From positions 180,916,001-180,980,000 of the forward strand of contig JBITNC010000001.1 of NCBI GenBank assembly GCA_050084985.1: a stretch of DNA of 64,000 nucleotides, written 5' to 3'. Each line of letters opens with the position of its first letter. Position 1 is the first letter of the stretch. The notes under the pieces were generated by a model. The model was given only the letters and a program-made list of their open reading frames with translations. It had not been told where the DNA came from and made no database searches. This document shows, piece after piece, positions 10,430 to 22,913 of this stretch. Source of the stretch: Nageia nagi (taxonomy: Eukaryota; Pinophyta). Made by a program: the position numbers and the translations under genes.

Positions 10430-12300
10430 GCAAGACCAGCAAAGGTAATGAATAAATCAATGCAAAAGAGTGTGAAAGAAAAACCTGAATTTTCAAATTC
10501 AGATTTTACCAAAACCTTATTAATCCATGCTTCTCTTTCAAAACACTGTATGCTGCTATTATCACAATTAGAATTATCTTCTTGGCTGATCCATCCATTC
10601 ATACATTGCCAATGAAATTCCATAAGGGAGACGCCTCCTATAAATGACCCTAAAAGACATCCCAAGGTGAAACGAACTTCGTGAAAGTCAATCTCATGTC
10701 GTTGGGTAATTTCCCTTTGTCCTCCATAAACAACTTCTAATTTTTTGGCTGTGGCTACTTGATTTATTAGTGCTCTTAAGATAATATCATGCCCTTGTAT
10801 TTTGAATTTCATCTCCAATGTTTTATAATTGGATGTGATTTCTCCCATTGAGTACAACCATTGTACCCCTAATACTCCATGTAGTAATCCACCTGATGGG
10901 AATACATAAAAATCACTGATGATTGGCTCACCTTCAAATTCTCCACGACTTTGTTGCATGGGGAAATTTGTCCATTTCCAGTGGCTACATCAAACCCCTT
11001 AAATTCTATCCATTTGAGATCCTTGTCTTTAATGAAAGCTTCATCTATGAAGTTGTGAGTGGCTCCGAAAGAGCACCACTACCTTATTCCTATCTATTTC
11101 TCTGGCTACCTTGATGGTGAGGTATTGGGGTGCACACTTCAATGTGGCTATTGTACTTCCAATGTTGCGTTGAGGTTCCCTTAATTCTACCTCATCATCT
11201 AAATCTGCTTCGTCTGTGCATGTAACAATGTTGGGGTTTTCCTTGGCAACGATGTCCCAGTTCCCATGGGTTTCTACATGTGAAGCATAATTTATTTTTC
11301 CTTAACTCATTTCGTGTTGCCTCATCTATCTTTTTGGTGAATGGGGTTGGAGGTGTTTTGTGAGGATATGATGTTTTTCTCTCACCTTACCCTTCCCATG
11401 ACCCAGATGGTCTTGATTGAATGAATCTTGATGGGGGTATTGCTATACTTTTTGAGTTTGAAAATGTGGATGCTTCTAAGAAAAGTGCTCTTCTAGTGGC
11501 AGCGGAGAAGGATGGTCGTTCGAATGCCTTTGCTAGACCTATTATAGAATCATGCAATCCTTCCATGAAAAGATATACCAACCTTTTTTATGAAATATTG
11601 GGGACCATGACGACAATTTTATGAAATTCTTCAACATAGGCTTCAACGAAAGTAGTTTGTTTCAAAGTGGCCAACTCCATGAAGTATGCCTCTTTGGATT
11701 TCAACTTAAATGAGTCCCAAAATCTCTGGCTAAACTCATCAAAAGTGTTTACCATACCGTGTCCTTGCGTGTTGATATCGTGATGCAACCATTCATACGC
11801 AACTCCATCTAAGCAAAGTGATGCAAATTGGATGGCTTTCCATTCGTCCATAGGGTTGAGAGTTAGGTAGGTTTGAATCTTTCCTCCACCGAATGTAGGG
11901 GCTTGCATCTTTTGTTGGATGTCTTTCCTTTCATTGACTCTAAAAGTGGCTCCTTCTTTCCTCCCTATAATCTCCAAATAAGATTGGAAGCTAATTGCAG
12001 TTCTGAACTCTTCAGTTTTGCTCTAGTATTCTTGGAATAGATCCTCCAATTCCGCTATCTATTGTTCAAGATTTTCTCTTGGTGTGAACATGGGTCTAGT
12101 AGGACTTGGAAGAGGGTTGTGCGAGAACCTTACTGATCTTTCACTATCTGGCATAGTTTTTCTTTGGGGTTTTCCCCAAGCTTTTCTACCAACATGCTCA
12201 CCAATTCAACCAAGGTATCCAATTTTGCTACATGATCTGCCATCTTATTCCTTCTTTGATAAAATTGGTGGATCTAAGGCCGCATAAATTATTGTGAAGT
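10430..12300 (-). pseudogene. gag-protease of element I (broken)
   Basis: Minus-strand polyprotein remains. The gag core (11977-11588) includes FASLCLDGVAYEWLHH, FDEFSQRFWDSF and TFVEAYVEEFHKIVVMVP, the capsid-like fold of plant Ty3 elements. Next comes a CCHC zinc knuckle CFTCRNPWELGHRC (about 11289-11248), intact, for RNA packaging. The protease follows: GATHNFIDEAF (about 11070-11030) is the segment after the catalytic DSG, but the DSG itself is lost to a small deletion or substitution. LLHGVLGVQWLYSMG (10959-10426 frame) is the C-terminal protease flap and ILG-like region. Frameshifts and stops separate the parts. No reverse transcriptase follows before the 3' LTR. Confidence 0.8.
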
Positions 12301-12943
12301 CGCAAAGGTAGCTAGGGTATCCAAAGATTACAGTGAACTCTTCCTTAGTTAGATCTGGTTTTGATAATGCTCATTTGTTTTAAGATTCCCTCCACGTATT
12401 GAATTTGTCTCTCCAGAAACTAGGTGAACCTCTTTTAAAGGCTCCAAAAATTGGATCTAAGGCTCCTAGTGTCTCCAAAGCTCCAATGAATTTCTCCAAT
12501 TTTTCCCAAGTGTGCTAAACATCACACCTCAAGACTCCTCAGATAGATTTAGGGCCAATTTGATTCCCAAGGCTTGGAAAAGTTTCTTCAAGCTCAATGA
12601 ACTGTCTCTGATTGCTAAATCCACTCCTGATACCACAGAAAATGTAATGATCAACCTCTAGGGATGAATGAACCTCTTAAAAAAATCTAGATTTGATGCT
12701 GACATCACCTTACAGATTGTAAGATCAATCTTCTAGGGCATCCAAAATATCACAAACTCTTCTAAGTGCACTCAAAACTCCTCAAAGGGTTGGACAAACT
12801 GTTTCTAGGATATAAATTTTTTTGTTAAGCTTGGACAAATTCTCCCAAACTCAACAAACTTCCACAGCTTGCGAAAATTCTCCTCTGCTTTGCACAAATT
12901 TAATCTAGGATTTCCAACTTCTCCACAGGATGGCAAGATCAAA

Positions 12944-12955
12944 GCTCTGATACCA
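12944..12955 (-). promoter_or_regulatory. Primer-binding site of element I
   Basis: The minus strand reads TGGTATCAGAGC, the plant initiator tRNA-Met complement, one base from the end of the 5' LTR at 12957. Confidence 0.92.
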
Positions 12956-12956
12956 C

Positions 12957-13613
12957 TAAAATGTCCCAATTTAGGGGTATCGAGATTCCTAATATTTATG
13001 GCAATTTCTAATTAATCCTTTTCGCTCCAAACTTAGCAATTAAACAAAATACTTAAAATTACCAAAATTAATTTATTTAATTATTCCAAGCATGTGTCCA
13101 ACCATGAAACTCAAGATAAATTCGAAATAATGCTCAAGATGACAAAAAAATAGGCGCACAAATGTAAATATGCTCAAATAACATTTAGTAACCAAGAAAT
13201 GACCTCGAAAAGCTCAAAATATGCCAAGGGGTGACTTTCCACTAGGGGCTTCAAACAACACTTCTTGATTTGAAATTGCTTCTCAACTGGATGCCTCACT
13301 CTAAGGATGGAGATTGGATTCCAAGATCTTATCTTCAACTCCAGATTGGCATGCAAGATTGCCATTCATGAACAAATATTTTTATTCGAAGTAGCTACGG
13401 CTCCAAGGTTTCTAGCTACTGGTTTTCTGAATAAGGTGGAGAAGCCCCAGGGCTTCTATCCAAGCTCTCCAATAGGTTTTCGTCCATAGGAGGAATGGAT
13501 GCAGTGATTGATCCAGCTGCACACTCCAAGGGTTTGCAATAGCAAGTAGTTTAGTTGATAGAAGATAGCATAAATTGCTATGAACACGAGACTCTTCAAT
13601 TTGGGACATTATA
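12957..13613 (-). repeat. 5' LTR of element I
   Basis: 657 bp. It is longer than the partner LTR, mainly through an extra segment near 13318-13370. It ends at 13613, directly before the target-site duplication GGTCG. Confidence 0.88.
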
Positions 13614-13706
13614 GGTCGCTTGCGCATGCTCAGACAGGCGAACCCAAATGCAGCTGAAAGTTATATGTGAATCATATTAATTGGATATTAAGTGAAGAGG
13701 AGTTGA

Positions 13707-14295
13707 TGTTAGAATAAATAATGCACTATTGTGCAAATTATTGTCTAGAAGGTATTTAAAGAACAATATCTCTTCGCTTTATGTAAATCTCTATTTAATC
13801 CACTAGATACTTAAAATTATTCCTAAATACCTTTTAAATATTTAGTGAATTAAATATTGAAACTTGTCATACACTCATCCCACTTAGGGATATGTTTATC
13901 CTTTGGTCTTTGGTGTTCCCCTTGGGTAAAAGGGTGAGCCAAAGTGGGATTTTTGCCTATAAATTGAGGGCTTCCCTCAAGCATTCTTCGCTCTTGTAGA
14001 AAACAAAGAAATGCTCTTAAATTGATAGGAAGAGAGAGTGCTAGTAGTGCATTGTAAGAATGTGTTCTTGAGAAGTAATAAGATCTAGATTAGAGTGGAG
14101 TACTCTCTTGTTGAGAGGAACCACTATATATCTTGTGTCACTCTTGTGTGTATGAGATTGTGTTGTTGAAATTATTCTGGAGTTGTAGTTTAAAGGAGGA
14201 AGATTACTTCGAGGTAATCTTGGGTGTAGAAGGATTCATCTCCTTTCAGTTGAAGGACACAAAACATCTCTAAATTGTCACTTATGTATCTAACA
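13707..14295 (+). mobile_element. Probable solo LTR
   Basis: The 589 bp begin TGTTAGAATAAATAATG and end TATCTAACA, giving matching inverted termini TGTTAGA/TCTAACA as in LTRs. A TATA-like CCTATAAATTG lies near 13957, followed by leader-like sequence. No primer-binding site, coding region or second copy follows. The flanking 5-mers (GTTGA and AGGGG) do not match, so the duplication is lost or the boundaries are off. Confidence 0.55.
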
Positions 14296-15100
14296 AGGGG
14301 ACTGGATGGCTAGTTGATGCATCACTCTCTAGCTTTATAAGGTCAAGATACCAAGACTTCTAATCTCAAAGTACTTTGAGAGTTTTGTGTTGACTATTAG
14401 GCTTTAAAGGCGTAGCGTAATTTCCTTTTTCGATTATAGATTGCAACTGATTTTTCAGCTTCTCATAAATTGGAACTTGTTGACCACCTATAGACTCTTA
14501 AGTACTTGATTTTTTGTGCTTTTTGTTTGAAGTTGATTGAGTGATTAAACTTTTAATCAATTGGTGTTCAATTCATTTGTATTCATTCTAAATTGTGTGT
14601 CAAAGTTCAAATCTGAAAATTAGATATTATTTTTTTTATTTCTACTTTGCCATTTTCTAATTTTTAATATACTTGATGACACCTATTAAAGTATCAAATG
14701 TCTATCTTTAACATTAACAAAAATATATGTAATCCATTAATAAATTAATATATGCTACTACTTTATGCATGTGTATTAAATGGTGTCTCATAGTAGAAAG
14801 GTGTTTATTTTGTAATCACATTTACATTTGTCAGCAAATTTTGTTTTCTCTTCCACCTATCTTATTACTAACCTAAAGATTACATACCATATGCGGTGTG
14901 CTTATGCATTTGTGCGAGCTCAAGTTCCTGAGCTACTACATTTTGCGTAGGTTACTGTAGAGATGAAATGCATGAAATTAGAAAAATATCTGATTGGCTC
15001 AATGACGTACATGTATGAGAAGCATGGTTGTTATTTGGTGGTTGTATTTGTGCGTCCTCCTATGGGTGTTCACGATTTATTATTGTTACAATTGTCATCT
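14296..15100. other. Unassigned intron DNA
   Basis: No recognisable coding, RNA or repeat structure beyond short AT-rich stretches. Confidence 0.4.
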
Positions 15101-16440
15101 CCTATCTATTCAAATTAGTGTAATGAGATATTTCTTGTTGAGATGTTACACATTGTTGAGGGTATAATTCAAGAGTGCAAATGCTATGCATGGGGACTAT
15201 TCATACTTAGGCAATTGTATTATGATCTTTTCCTCTTTACTACAAATGATGGAAAGAATATTATTTATGCTCCATTTGTTGTAGATTTTTGTCTTTGAGC
15301 ACATTAATGTTTTTCATTCATATGGTCGTCCTCTCTTGTTAGTGTTATAGGGATTTCCTTTAGGCTAGATGGGCACATTTTGATTGCTAAAGTGAGTCCA
15401 AGTGCATTGAGCATTGAGGATGTACAATATATTTATTGACAAATGAGAAGATAAATTGATGACTGCACCTAGGTTTGTTGGTTGGAATGAGCATTTAGAT
15501 GAATCAAGTCATATCTAGAGGAACTACTTGTGTTAGAGCTAGCTTTAATTTGTGGAGAGTATTATCCATGATGAGTCTTAATGTAGTTTGGGCTACTCCT
15601 AGATGTACCAGATGAGCCTATATGTGGCTCGATATTCAACTAAAAGTGTTCTGGTGCCATCAACTAGGAGCCAAATTTTGATTCACTTGTAGAGATAGAC
15701 AAGGACATTAGGGATCTTGGATGGAGTGCGTCTTACAAAGAGTGGTGGTTGATGGCTAGGCCACTGTTGGTAGAATACTATGAGGATGATCCTATGTAGG
15801 TGGTTGGTTATGGAGGAGATATTCTAAGTGTAGGACCTAACATGAGAAGTGTAGGATGATGATAATGGCGATGAGGAGCATGAGGATGATTGGTTTGTTT
15901 TGTATGTGATTCCTTTGTCTATATTTTAGATGGATAGACATGCAGATGTAGGGTCCATGTAAGTATGCTTAGAACATCAAAGATTATCAAAAAATTTGAA
16001 TAGAATAACAATGATGCATTTGTTGAGTATTTAATACAAAGGCTTGTTTTTTGTACCTAACATAGATGGGTGGAGGTCTCTTACTTTGGAAACCAACACA
16101 ATTGTTCTCACAAGAGGGGAGGAGATGTAGGCTTGTGTATCTAAGTGGAGTGGGTGCCACATGGATGTAATTTCCCTTATCCTTGAACTACATGAGAGGA
16201 CGATTAGTGTTGAGATTGATGCGAAGAGAGGCAATGGAGCAATGATCTATATGCAGAGCTAGAGAGCAAGAGCAAGAAGACTAAGGATCTAGACACAACA
16301 TTAGAAGGTGAAGATTCGTGATCCAGATGGCTAGGTGTAGCAACTGATGTTTGAGGAGACATTGGGGGTGGGTATGCCCCCACTAGGGGACCTACGGACA
16401 ACTTTCTATGCAAGGAAAGTGAGGTGTGAGCTTACTGGTT
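15100..16440 (+). pseudogene. Decayed coding DNA, family unknown
   Basis: The + strand keeps short in-frame stretches between many stops. The clearest, near 15714-15793, reads DLGWSASYKEWWLMARPLL followed by an acidic EYYEDDP segment. The W-rich pattern is in keeping with transposon-linked proteins of plants such as the mobile-domain group, but I cannot establish that. Further downstream (16240-16300) the sequence is rich in basic and acidic codons. No terminal repeats were found. Confidence 0.3.
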
Positions 16441-17600
16441 GATATTTCTCACTTAAGGAGCAAATTGGCCTCCTACAAGGGGAATACGGTCTTCATTCCT
16501 TGCAAGTTAGTCAAGGGAAATTCATAGGGGAAATATCATCTTGTAGTTGTATGTATATCTCGGTTAGGCAACCTATTTCCCCCTTTTATCAACTAGTTTG
16601 AGATTACCTGGTTTTAACCTCCTTTTTAGGCTAATCTCAGATTACCTGAGAATAATCTTGGATCTTCTATTATGTGGCTTAGGACTGTAACCTTATTTAT
16701 GATCTTTAACTCTCAAAGACCAGCTAGTGCAACAATAAAATAAAAAGATGATCTGATCATCATAGGCTTGCCAAATCAAAGCTTCTCAGACCGGTGCCTA
16801 GTATTTTGGGTATGAAATGGACATGGAGTCTATGAAGAAAAATAAAACAGAATAATACTCTTTTAACTAATCATTCAAATTGTGTAATGAAAAGAACATA
16901 GTAATGTAGATGAACACGCTCATACAATATTCAAATAATGTAATACTGTAAAAAGGCAAAGATTCTTGAATAGACACAAGATTGAGCTAAAGGTCAGATC
17001 ATCATATTGATATTCAAAATGTTTACATGAGTTTGTAGTTCAAGGTCTACAAAATATTTCACTCAATACAAAAGAACACTCTATTGAGATAATCAAACAG
17101 AGCCTTCAGAAATGACTTCCTTAATCTCTATCAAACTTGCTTTGACATGGTTGCAATGTCTAGACATAATTGCAGTGGCTGCTCAATTGGATGACTCTCC
17201 TGAGGGTAAAAAGGGAAAATGACGAAAAGATTCTGCATCTTCAGCTTCTCCTTTTATATTTATGTAAACCGAGAAAAATTGTTGATATTTATTCAATGCA
17301 CAAAATCAGATCTGATTTGCTTCATAACTCCCCTTGCATTTGGGTTGGTGTAGACATCAATTCTGACCGCTTCATTAGGTAACGTTTTTCACAAGGCAAT
17401 TCAGAAAATGACCACACATTCTATTATATTCTACTAGATTCAAAATTTATATAATACTGCCATTTGTCAGATGTTAGTCAGTCTTAGATACCCTAGGAAT
17501 AGTCCCTTCAAAAAGTTATGGGTCAATTAAATTTGTCCTTTTCCTAAAACAAAATATAAGCAATCCCTACTCTAATACTTTCATATTAATAACGTATATT
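16441..17600. other. Region 3' of minus-strand ORF copy 3
   Basis: Contains several ACCT/AGGT-rich short motifs (TTACCTGGTTTTAACC near 16606, TTACCTGAG near 16646). They resemble the motifs found on the other side of ORF copy 3 at 19800-20430, so both flanks may belong to one element. Otherwise unassigned. Confidence 0.3.
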
Positions 17601-19790
17601 ATGCATTTGTTACCATTTTTTTGCTAGTCGTCTGACTCACTATCAAACAATTTTACTGTTTCCCTTCTCTTCATTGGTGTTCTTTCCTGATTGGTTGACG
17701 GTCCCACATCTCTTGATCTAGATTGATATGCTCCTGATGAATTGCAAGGATGTATTTCTGAACATGAAGGATGTATTTTAACACTAGGAGAATCTGTAAA
17801 GTCATTGAATGAATTTTCCAACCGAATTGGAATCCATCCTTTATAACTAATAGGAACATTTCTGAAAGCCTCCCTCATGATGTCCCTTAACTCTTTGGTA
17901 TAGTCATGAGCCATGTGTGCTCTGGTGAACATTTTGGTACATTCTGGGTATTTATTCCAGACATTTTGTATTGCTTTTCCTTTCTTAATTGCCTCTTTCA
18001 ACTCATCTTCAAAGGCATCTATAGAATGTCATTCTCTCATGGGAAGATCAACTTCAATTATCATGTTCCTGTTCTATACCATAGGTTCATATGGTCTCCA
18101 AATCACCTCCTATAAGCAATATTCATCCATTTTTTTAATACTTTCCAGCATAGATTGGTACCCATTGTACAAGAAATAGACAAAATTATCGGGTGAGGTT
18201 AACGATGGAATGTTTTCGTAGTTCATCACTAGTTTTACCATTGAGTTTTCTACCATTTGCCTCACAATTTCTAATATCATTAGGGAAAATGGTGCATTAA
18301 CTGGTTAGACTTTACGTGGAAGTTTAGAGCCATATATTTTGATAAAGGAGATTTCTCCAGTTACAAAATAGTCTTCAACATGATTGTCAACCAAAAAGTT
18401 AATTAACAAGTCAATTAATATCTTTGTAAAACTTTCTCACACTTCCACACCCTTGATTTGCATGAATCATTACTAACTTCTCTTGAATAATTTTTGCATC
18501 AACTCCTCCTAATACATACAACATTTCATTATCCGTATGCACCATCATGAAAGGTAAAAAACTTGAGTAGAAAGAAAACCTTGCCTTAATGTTGTAACCT
18601 TGTTCCATTGTCGTTTTTAAAGCAAACATTTCTTTATGAATCTTATAGCATATGTATCTTGACTAGTCATATAAATCAATCGGTCCACATCTAGTGTTTT
18701 GGCATACAAGATACATATTTTCTTTTGAAACCATTCAAACTTCAAAGTCAGTTTCTCGTTATGTAATTTTGATCATCACTATGAATTCAACAACCCCTTC
18801 TTTTAATGCGTTTATCGACACTGGGAATTTCTTTGTGACTAGTTCACGTTTTTGAAAGAGAATCTGAACTATCAAATCTGAACTGAAACATACTCGGGGA
18901 CAGATGATTTTTCTGAGATTGGAATCCCACCTATGGCAGAAAGTCATTATTCCCAGTCTTGTTGGTTTAGCTCAGTTATATAGTTGCCTTGTTAATGTTG
19001 TAGACATGAAAGGTGGCTCTTCTACCTCTTTGAACCTTGAAATCACCAATAGTCCCATCCGATCAAGCAACTCTTTTGACGCGTATGTCTCAATTCTGGT
19101 TCCTCTGGAGTCTGAACATATCAATGATATCCTGAGCAACTAATTTGCCTGCGAACTCTCCGTAATATCCTAACTTTTGTCAGCTGAAAGTGTCCATTTT
19201 TTACTTGATCTTTTCCTCACCTTCTGGTTATTCTACGTTTCAAAAGGAAATAGACTCAAAGGTATTGTTTTTAGTTTTTACATGTTTTCAACCATGTCAA
19301 CCCGGTAGATGATATTTTCACATACTCTGGTTGATAATGCTGGCAAGTGATAACCTAACTTACTGATTTGGCCCCTTGCACATACCAACTGTCCATATTC
19401 GTATGGATCATCTCATTAATTCCATTTTTCTAGCTCTGTGTGCACTACTTATCCTGAATGAATTTCACCTCTTTTGAGCATAATATGCTTTCCACCGAAG
19501 CACAACTGAGTTGATTGTTGCTGATGATTTTTATATGAAACAGTGATATCATTAACTCAAGGTTGATGGAAAAGACCCGAGAGAGTACTTTGATCATAAT
19601 CCGTAGTTTGGCCCAATAACAAATTCTCTTTGATAGAGTGTGGTAGAGGATAACTGGGAACTGACAATCTCTTCTTTTCTGCCCATTGGTTAGTAAGATT
19701 TTTATCAATGGTTTGATGATATGGTCGGGTGACCACATATCTCTTCTTTGTTGCTCATTAATGTCATTAATCATGGTAGTTTTATTTTTG
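17600..19790 (-). pseudogene. Unrecognised long ORF family, copy 3 (minus, decayed)
   Basis: Reading from 19774 leftward, broken frames give a long protein remnant. Identifiable pieces are LLTNGQKRRDCQFPVILYH (N-terminal side), YKIHKEMFALKTTMEQGYN, FYSSFLPFMMVHTDNEMLYV and FVTGEISFIKIYGSKLPRKV, then a stop, then PFSLMILEIVRQM, and the tail 18001-17624 with AHDYTKELRDIMREAF. The block IKIYGSKLP...LMILE aligns with IRVxGSDV...LILMEFYRQL of copy 1 and IRVFGSQVP...IMLLEF of copy 2, and YKIHKEM aligns with YQIYKEI of copy 1. I therefore place it in the same family, as its most diverged member. No domain with a known function was seen. At least three stops break it. Confidence 0.55.
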
Positions 19791-20455
19791 ATACTTTAAA
19801 TTTAAATACTCAAGATGACATTATCAGACCATACATGCTCACCTGACTGCTAGGTAAGGTTACCGGATTGTCAATGAAATCTTTTTAATTTGGTTGGGTA
19901 GCATCTGATGAGCTTGTATTATGTTTACCTGACCATCGGGTAACTCAATAGTAGATTTGCCAACAACAATCTTTCTCCCAACTTGCTACTCGATTGGTCA
20001 ACTTTAGTTGAACATTGATTTACTGTTGGATAGTTTGATCTTCATTGCAACTCCCTAATCTGATCGGGTAACTATTGAACTATTCTGAAATACCCTCAGT
20101 TGAACATCTGGTAACTATCTCAAGTGCATTGGGCAGAGTAACACCTCTTACCTGACCATCTGGTAGCATGCTATAATACCTTAACCGACCACAAGACTTG
20201 GCTGACCGTTTAACCTCTTAGTTAATCTTCAACTAACTTTTTAGTATGTATATTTTTGGCTCCTTATATTTACCGATTGTTGGTTAACCTGATATTTTCT
20301 TTTTTAAGCTCATCAAAGTTTACCTGACCAATCCCTTTTTGCCGATCAGAATAGCCTTTTTGACCAGCATACCTTGTCTGACTAACTTGCCTTACCTGAT
20401 CAACTCTCCTTCTCCTACCATGATAAACTTTTGATCAAAATGGAACTTGATCAAT
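19791..20455 (-). repeat. Degenerate TTACC...GGTAA palindromic motif array
   Basis: Short units resembling TTACCTGACCATCGGGTAA recur (for example 19926-19943 and 20149-20167, with looser copies near 19840, 20060, 20100, 20290, 20325 and 20395). Each ends in the complement of its start, so it could fold as a small hairpin. On the minus strand the array lies directly upstream of ORF copy 3, the same relative place as the arrays before copies 1 and 2. Confidence 0.5.
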
Positions 20456-20460
20456 CCAAG

Positions 20461-22827
20461 TGTAAGATCCCAAACACAATCTCAAATGCAAATAAGAAAA
20501 AACAAGCAAATATACAACCACATCTCACATATACAAGCATAAATGCACAAATACACTCCAACGTTGCAAATATGGAATTATACACATCACATACATGACA
20601 AATGTTGAGATCCGATATGCCCACGACTGTATTAATGATGTAGAATGACAAATGATACAATACCAGGCCCACAGGGTTCAACGTTGGCCTCCAAGGAGCT
20701 AACTAGGGCACAATGAACGTACAAATATGATTACTGCTGGTACCACAAAGCAATGGATGGGACAGCCTCACTCCCTTAAGCCTAGATGCTCTGTTGCAAA
20801 ACTCCCACGTTTGGAAACCACTGAAGGTAGAAGTGTGATGTAACAACCCAATCAGGATCTCCAACAAATATCAGTCAATTAAATTTCAAATAATCAAACT
20901 AGAGCATCCCATGTTCAAAACACACACCCTAGAGTGCCAACGTTGGGCTTCCACAAGCTCAATACAAACAAGAAATGCCAATGATAGGCCAGTATCCTCA
21001 ATATGCAACAATTACAACCCAATAATGCCAACGTTGGAAACACACATACACAATAAGGCCAAATGATGCCAAATTATGAACAAGTACTAAACAATAAACA
21101 ATAACTGAGATCCAAAGTGCCCACGGTTTATATTAAGATGTACAATGAGTAGCAATACATAAGCAAGCCCAAAGGGTTGACGTTAGCCTCCTAGGAGCTG
21201 AACTAGGCCGGACGAATTCTCTTGATGATGCTGGACGGTCAATGGGACAGTAGCGCCTCCTCACAATCTGACTTCTTCCCACTGAAGGGGCCCTCCTTAG
21301 ATCTGGATAACCACACGAGTGGTAGAGACTCCACCTTGGATACCATCGTATGGGCAAAGGTGCTCCACCAATTCTGTAGATTGCCAAGATCCCTCAGCTT
21401 GACAATCCTCTTAGGTGCTCCACCTAAGGAATACACTTAGCGCTCGGCTAAGGTTGTGTCCATTGGACGATGTAGAAGTGTTAAGGTATAATGATCAAGT
21501 CTGTCTAGCAAATGAGCCTCCAAGTCTTCTTATACTCTTCACTAGGTATGGAATCTCTCCTCGAAATCATCACTAGGCTCTAAGGCCCCAACATTAGCCT
21601 CCAAAGGGCTTGGGATGCCCAATGTGGGTGCCTAGGTGTCAGGCATGCCAACGTGGGATTCTTGGGTGCCATAAATGCTAGCGCATGGTCTAGAAGGGCC
21701 ACACATGCCCATGTGGGTCTGGGAGTTGTGTGGAAGCCTAGGAGTGTGGAACAGTCAATGTGGGGTTTAGGGAGCTCCCCAAGGCTGGCGCAAGCATGTG
21801 AACCTCTATCTTGGCTAATCAATGCATACAAGATCTTGGGATTCCAACAATCAAGTCCATGATCTCCAAGTACATTAATTTATCCTATTCTACACTTGAA
21901 GGGATACATCCCACTAGGGGCTCACAGTGGGGTCCATAGACCAATTAATTCCTATCCCAAGTTATACAAAACAAACCACAAATCAATCTACAAAACAAAC
22001 TCCAAAAGGGATGTTATGAAGACATCCCTTTTGGCTCTTACTTTTTTTTTCCTATAGTACAAAAGGGATGTTACATTCGGAATACCATTGAATGGACTAA
22101 GATGCTACACCTTAGTTGTAGATTAGCAAGATCCCTTAGCTTGCTAACCCTCCTAGATGCTGCACCTAGGGAGATTGCTTGATGTTGCACCAAGAATTGT
22201 GTCCACTGGACGGTATGAGAAATAATAATAATCAGGTATATCCAACAATGATGCTCCAAGGCTTAATATAGCTCACACTAGATTTGGATCTCACCTCAAA
22301 GTCATCACCCAGCCTTCCTATTCAGAAGCCCCACAAAGCCCAACGAAGGTGCCTAGGGGTTAATCCAAGCCCAAAGTGGGTATCTGGGCCCTTCACATGC
22401 TCAACATGGCTTCACATGCTCAACATGAGTCTAGAGGGCATTCATGGGTGTCTAGGAGTCATCATGGGGCAACATGGGGGTCTAGGAGTCTCTCCAAGGC
22501 TGGCGCATGTGTACAAGTGCTCCCAAATTCAACGTTGGGGCAAGTAGGTGTTTATCCATGCTCAAGTGACATCTAGGTGCTAAACAAGTCTTGAGATTCC
22601 CACAATTAACTCTCGGGATCTCCAAGTATATAACATAACATTAAATCAAGCTAGCCTAAGCTTGGGAGGAAGACGTTCCACTTGTGACTCACAGTGAGGT
22701 CCAATGGACCTCTATATTTTCTATACCAAGTACTAACAACTAATGCACCATTAAATAAATAAATATTTACAAAGGGGAATCTGTTGGATTCCATAATTAA
22801 TTACATTTTGTAAAAGAGGATGTCACA
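20461..22827 (-). repeat. 3' LTR of element II (split by nested LTR)
   Basis: Aligns with 25966-27159 in two parts, 20461 to about 20839 and about 22078-22827. The intervening 1.24 kb is an inserted LTR. It shares the internal short repeats built on CAACGTGGGGGTCTAGGAGT. Confidence 0.88.
20840..22077 (-). mobile_element. LTR nested inside element II's 3' LTR
   Basis: The inserted DNA starts TGTAACAACCCAATC and ends AAAAGGGATGTTACA, with matching inverted termini. It is flanked by halves of the host LTR that are continuous in the other copy (GAAGTGTGACCTCGGAATACC at about 26390). No clean 5-bp duplication is visible. The 3' end is complicated: CAAAAGGGATGTTA occurs twice, with an inverted copy between them (21998-22077). 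The internal wording (CAACGTTGG motifs, CCCACAGG, GACGGTATGAG) is related to the host LTR, so this is a sister subfamily and probably a solo LTR. Confidence 0.7.
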
Positions 22828-22913
22828 AAACCTCCCCTCTTGAATTGCTTGCCCTTAAGCAATTGTAAAATGCCACAACATATTGTCTTCCAAGAATCCT
22901 TTGGCTTTGTGGA

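Larger units (their letters stand above)
9320..13618 (-). mobile_element. Ty3-like gag-protease-only LTR retrotransposon (element I)
   Basis: Complete nonautonomous element on the minus strand at 9325-13613, flanked by the perfect duplication GGTCG at 9320-9324 and 13614-13618. LTRs: 3' LTR 9325-9937 (613 bp) and 5' LTR 12957-13613 (657 bp). Inner terminal inverted repeats TGTCCCA/TGGGACA lie a few bases inside the ends. The primer-binding site abuts the 5' LTR, and a polypurine tract (CAAGAGGGGCAGATT on the minus strand, about 9938-9955) abuts the 3' LTR. The roughly 3.0-kb interior encodes gag, a CCHC knuckle and protease, but no reverse transcriptase, RNase H or integrase. That matches the TR-GAG type of nonautonomous element, here with a protease. 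The LTRs differ at many sites and by indels, so the insertion is old. Confidence 0.88.
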
